A stretch of DNA of 8,559 nt from an uncultured Holophagaceae bacterium (GTDB lineage Bacteria; Acidobacteriota; Holophagae; Holophagales; Holophagaceae): contig CAIRAS010000094.1 in assembly GCA_903876615.1 (NCBI GenBank), positions 1-8,559 on the forward strand. Direction: 5' to 3'. The position numbers and the translations under genes were made by a program. The notes under the pieces are model-generated. The model was not told where the DNA came from and searched no databases. It saw only the letters and a list, made by a program, of their open reading frames with translations. Below, in pieces: positions 6,333 to 8,559 of this stretch (positions are counted from its first letter, which is position 1; each line of letters starts with the position of its first letter).

Positions 6333-7157
6333 ATGAAACTGAACCGCTTCAGCGCACTTTGCTCCAACCTGGTCTTTCTGCTGGCGCCGGCCCTGCTCGC
6401 CCAGGGCAGCCCGATGCCCCCGCCACCGCTCATGCAGTTCGTCCGCGAGGAGGTCAAGCCCGGACATGGGGCGGGCCATGCGGCCACGGAGTCCGCCTGG
6501 GGCCGGATCCTCGCCCAAGGCAAGTCCACGGACCACTACCTGGGCATGAATGCCATGACCGGTTCCTCCGAGGCTCTGTTCATCATGGGCTACGCCTCCT
6601 ATGCGGACTACGAAGCCAAGCAGAACGAGTTCGAGAAGAACCCGGCGATCCGGGCCGAGGTCGACAAGATCTCCCAGCAGGATGGGGAACACCTCAATGC
6701 CATCCGCACCTGGCTGGGGGCCTACCGCAAGGACCTGAGCTTCGGGCCCGACGTGGACATCGCTCTGAAGCGTTACTTCCGCATCCGCACCTTCCGCATC
6801 AAGCAGGGCCAGAACAAGGCCTTCGAGGAGGGCGTGAAGATCGCCCTGGCCGCCTATGCGAAGAGCAAGTATCCGGCCTCCTTCGCCTTCTATGAAGTCA
6901 CGGCGGGCACGTCCTCGCCCAGCTACCTCGTGCTCCGGCCCATGGCCTCCCTGGCGGAGATGGATGGCATGGATGCTGCCGAAAAAGCCTTCCAGGAGGC
7001 GCTGGGTGAGGACGGCCGGAAGGCCATGCAGAAGACCTTCGCCGACACGGTGAACAGCGTGGAGAACCAGCTCTACGCCTTCAACCCCAAGCTCAGCTTC
7101 CCCGGCCCCGGCATGCTCGCCAGCGATGCCGCCTTCTGGACCGTGAAGGCCAACTAG
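6333..7157 (+). CDS. Secreted protein with two tandem dimeric alpha/beta-barrel-like units
   Basis: A 274-residue protein with no recognised name. An N-terminal signal peptide is clear: basic start, hydrophobic core at about 8-22, probable cleavage after ALLA (residue 23), so the mature protein is periplasmic or secreted. The rest appears to be an internal duplication. Unit A (about 35-100) and unit B (about 150-220) each show a first strand ending in a 'V/I-K-x-G' turn (VKPG, IKQG), an amphipathic helix, a strand, a TGSS/TGTSS turn (76-79; 192-195) and a final strand followed by a helix beginning ASYADYE or ASLAEMD. This plan matches ABM/NIPSNAP-like ferredoxin folds that form dimeric barrels; here two units in one chain could form a pseudo-dimer. 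A charged helical linker (about 100-140) joins them. Ligand or enzyme activity is unknown. It stands alone between an AT-rich control region and a convergent gene. Confidence 0.8.
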   Translation: MKLNRFSALCSNLVFLLAPALLAQGSPMPPPPLMQFVREEVKPGHGAGHAATESAWGRILAQGKSTDHYLGMNAMTGSSEALFIMGYASYADYEAKQNEFEKNPAIRAEVDKISQQDGEHLNAIRTWLGAYRKDLSFGPDVDIALKRYFRIRTFRIKQGQNKAFEEGVKIALAAYAKSKYPASFAFYEVTAGTSSPSYLVLRPMASLAEMDGMDAAEKAFQEALGEDGRKAMQKTFADTVNSVENQLYAFNPKLSFPGPGMLASDAAFWTVKAN

Positions 7158-7183
7158 CGGCGGCCTTCCCTGTTTCCGCCGTT
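7156..7183. terminator. Possible bidirectional terminator hairpin between convergent genes
   Basis: AGCGGCGG (7156-7163) pairs with CCGCCGTT (7176-7183), eight pairs with one G-U, around a 12-base loop. It occupies the 25-bp gap between the stop codons of the secreted protein and the alpha/beta hydrolase. It lacks a run of T on either side, so intrinsic termination would be weak. Confidence 0.4.
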
Positions 7184-7887
7184 CAGGCTCCGATGCGCTT
7201 CAGGAAGTCGCGGAGGCCCTGGACGGCGGCTTCGGGGCGGGTCTGCAGGAGCCAGTGGGGGCCCTTCAGGGTCAGGATGTCCAGGGCGGCCAGGTGCTCG
7301 CGCAGCCAGCGGGTGGCATTTGGCGGCACCAGTCGGTCGCCGCTGGCGCAGAGGGCCAGGATGGGCACCTGGATCTGTCCCAGCAGGGGCGTGTGGTCCA
7401 CGGCCACCACCGCCAGGAGGCGCTCCTTCAGGGTGGCCTGGGGCACCTGGGGCAGCATGGTCTGGACCAGATCGATCAGGGCCTGCGGGGGCTTCCTGCG
7501 GCCCAGGAGCAGCCGCCGCAGCAGCGGCAGGGGCAGGCTCAGCGGCGGCAGGGCGCGGAGGATCGATGCCGCCCAGGCGAGGCCCGGGCGGGGGTTCCGG
7601 GCGAAGGTGACGCAGAGCACCAGGCCCACCAGACCTGCGGGGTGCTCCGCGGCCAGGGCGATGGCGATGGGGCCCGAGAAGGACTCGCCCAGCAGCAGGA
7701 AGGGCCGGTCCGTGGGCAGCGCCCGCCGGGCCAGGTGGAGGCAGTCCGCGTAGCTCGTTAGCTCCGGCGGGTAGCGCACCACCCGTGTCTCGAAATCCGC
7801 CGCCGCCTTCACAAAGGGCTCGAACATCAGCCCCGTGCCATCCATGCCCGGAAGCAGGACCAGCAGAGGATTCGGGGAGTCAGGCAT
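7183..7887 (-). CDS. Alpha/beta hydrolase
   Basis: A 234-residue cytosolic serine hydrolase of the alpha/beta fold; the substrate is unknown. Visible elements: oxyanion-region loop LLPGMDGTG (11-19), nucleophile elbow GESFSG with Ser69, acidic residue in SGDRLVPP (D184) and catalytic His211 in KGPHWLLQ, in the expected order and spacing. A small leucine/proline/arginine-rich lid (about 103-135) sits between the elbow and the acid. There is no signal peptide, and the length is typical of minimal single-domain esterases. It is transcribed divergently from the Gph-like gene with only 29 bp between start codons. No Shine-Dalgarno sequence is present; the promoter-like 10-mer CTGGGATACT lies six bases before the ATG, so its mRNA is probably leaderless. 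Confidence 0.9.
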   Translation of the reverse strand: MPDSPNPLLVLLPGMDGTGLMFEPFVKAAADFETRVVRYPPELTSYADCLHLARRALPTDRPFLLLGESFSGPIAIALAAEHPAGLVGLVLCVTFARNPRPGLAWAASILRALPPLSLPLPLLRRLLLGRRKPPQALIDLVQTMLPQVPQATLKERLLAVVAVDHTPLLGQIQVPILALCASGDRLVPPNATRWLREHLAALDILTLKGPHWLLQTRPEAAVQGLRDFLKRIGA

Positions 7888-7903
7888 GGGCTAAGTATCC
7901 CAG
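7888..7903 (-). promoter_or_regulatory. Extended -10 element for the alpha/beta hydrolase (leaderless)
   Basis: On the minus strand CTGGGATACT (7903-7894), six bases (TAGCCC) and the ATG at 7887. GATACT preceded by TGG reads as an extended -10 whose +1 would be the A of the ATG. It is the same 10-mer with the same spacing as before the gene starting at 3717. Confidence 0.6.
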
Positions 7904-7905
7904 GC

Positions 7906-7916
7906 TATGCTTCCTC
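7906..7916 (+). promoter_or_regulatory. Candidate -10 element for the Gph-like gene
   Basis: TATGCT (7906-7911; 4 of 6 matches to TATAAT, fits TAnnnT) is followed by five bases and the ATG at 7917. No Shine-Dalgarno sequence precedes the ATG. Together with the divergent element it fills the 29-bp gap, leaving no room for a normal 5' leader in either direction unless the promoters lie inside the opposite gene. Confidence 0.45.
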
Positions 7917-8559
7917 ATGCGGCGCCCGAAAATGATCCTCTTCGACCTGGATGGAACCCTGCTCGACAGCGCTCCGGACCTGGCCTTCAGCGTGAACGTC
8001 ATGCTGGTGAAGTTCGGCCGTCCGCCCTGCGGCGAGGAGGATGTCCGCGCCTGGGTGGGCAACGGCACGGCACGGCTGCTGGGGCGGGCGCTGACGGGCA
8101 GCCTCGACGGCGATCCCGGCCCAACCCTGGTGGCCGAGGCCCTGCCGGTGTTCATGGCGGCCTATGCCGAGAACACGCTGGTGCGTTCGACCCTCTACCC
8201 CGGGGTGCGGGAAGGTCTGGCCACCTTGGCGGGGGCGGGCTATCCCCTGGGCTGCGTCACCAACAAGGCCGCGCGGTTCACGACGCCGGTCCTGCAGGGC
8301 CTGGGCCTGCTCGACCTGTTCGGCATCGTGCTCAGTGGCGACACCCTGCCGGAGATGAAGCCCCACCCCGCGCCGTTGCTGCACGCGGCGGCGCACTTCA
8401 ACGTCGCCCCCGAGGACTCGCTGCTGGTCGGCGACTCCATCACCGACATCCAGGCGGCTCGGGCGGCGGGCTTCGCCATCGTCTGCATGAGCTACGGCTA
8501 CAACCACGGCCGCGACATCCGGGAAGGCCAGCCGGATGCCGTCCTCGACCGCCTGACCG
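7917..8559 (+). CDS. gph: Phosphoglycolate phosphatase-like HAD hydrolase (3' end outside window)
   Basis: A cytosolic HAD-superfamily phosphatase, most likely removing phosphate from 2-phosphoglycolate, a by-product of DNA repair or of oxygenase chemistry. The first 214 residues are visible and the frame is open to the window edge; family proteins run about 215-230 residues, so little is missing. Motif I FDLDGTLLDS contains nucleophile D10 and D12; the helical cap follows (about 18-90); motif II is the Thr of CVTNK; motif III is the Lys of EMKPHP; motif IV is GDSITD. The PHP after the motif III lysine and the DSAPDL start of the cap are typical of Gph. Related PpaX or other HAD phosphatases with different substrates cannot be excluded. 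The ATG at 7917 precedes motif I by nine codons, as usual; a second in-frame ATG at 7932 is possible but neither has a ribosome binding site. Confidence 0.88.
   Translation, partial: MRRPKMILFDLDGTLLDSAPDLAFSVNVMLVKFGRPPCGEEDVRAWVGNGTARLLGRALTGSLDGDPGPTLVAEALPVFMAAYAENTLVRSTLYPGVREGLATLAGAGYPLGCVTNKAARFTTPVLQGLGLLDLFGIVLSGDTLPEMKPHPAPLLHAAAHFNVAPEDSLLVGDSITDIQAARAAGFAIVCMSYGYNHGRDIREGQPDAVLDRLT

Noticed and set aside
1..8559. CRISPR array, tRNA/rRNA, insertion sequence or phage element
   Set aside because: No spaced direct repeats, cloverleaf, transposase or integrase motifs, or terminal inverted repeats were seen on either strand.

Overview
The window is 8,559 bp of GC-rich, gene-dense bacterial chromosome. 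It has nine intact protein genes, two genes cut by the window edges and one candidate 34-codon leader ORF. I see no tRNA, rRNA, CRISPR array, transposase or phage gene. GC-rich codon use is even throughout, except for an AT-rich island at about 6222-6300. The gene content (copper P1B-ATPase, a COG2836-type TauE/SafE membrane protein, DUF2164, an adenine-deaminase-type hydrolase, Gph) fits a GC-rich free-living Gram-negative bacterium. Acidobacteriota (Holophaga/Geothrix-like) is a guess from general flavour, not something the sequence proves.

Layout. (1) 1-1506 (+): the C-terminal 501 residues of a Cu+-transporting P1B-type ATPase. (2) 3717-1513 (-): a tight five-gene operon that converges on the ATPase, with gaps of only 2-12 bp. 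In transcription order it holds a two-helix membrane protein, a DUF2164 protein, a 5-carboxymethyl-2-hydroxymuconate isomerase-like tautomerase, a 70-aa winged-helix-like protein and the TauE/SafE (COG2836) membrane protein. (3) 3808-6221 (+): divergent from that operon, a 34-codon mini-ORF overlaps the GTG start of an MFS transporter, which is followed by an adenine deaminase-type enzyme. (4) 6222-7157 (+): an AT-rich, dyad-rich regulatory region and a secreted protein built of two tandem dimeric alpha/beta-barrel-like (ABM/NIPSNAP-type) units. (5) 7887-7183 (-) and 7917-8559 (+): an alpha/beta hydrolase and a phosphoglycolate phosphatase-like HAD enzyme, divergently transcribed from starts only 29 bp apart.

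Two themes link the genes. Copper: the ATPase and the TauE/SafE protein sit tail to tail, and proteins of this kind are often found together around cbb3 oxidase or copper handling. Purines: an MFS transporter directly upstream of an adenine deaminase suggests nucleobase transport or salvage.

The most unexpected signal is regulatory. Two unrelated genes (starts at 3717 and 7887) carry the identical 10-mer CTGGGATACT exactly six bases before the ATG, and lack a Shine-Dalgarno sequence. Two more starts (3808 and 7917) have a TAnnnT box six and five bases before the ATG. This places the -10 element where transcription would begin at, or within a base of, the start codon, so these genes are probably expressed as leaderless mRNAs. 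Genes inside the operons (2864, 2486, 5199) and the secreted protein (6333) have ordinary Shine-Dalgarno sequences instead.
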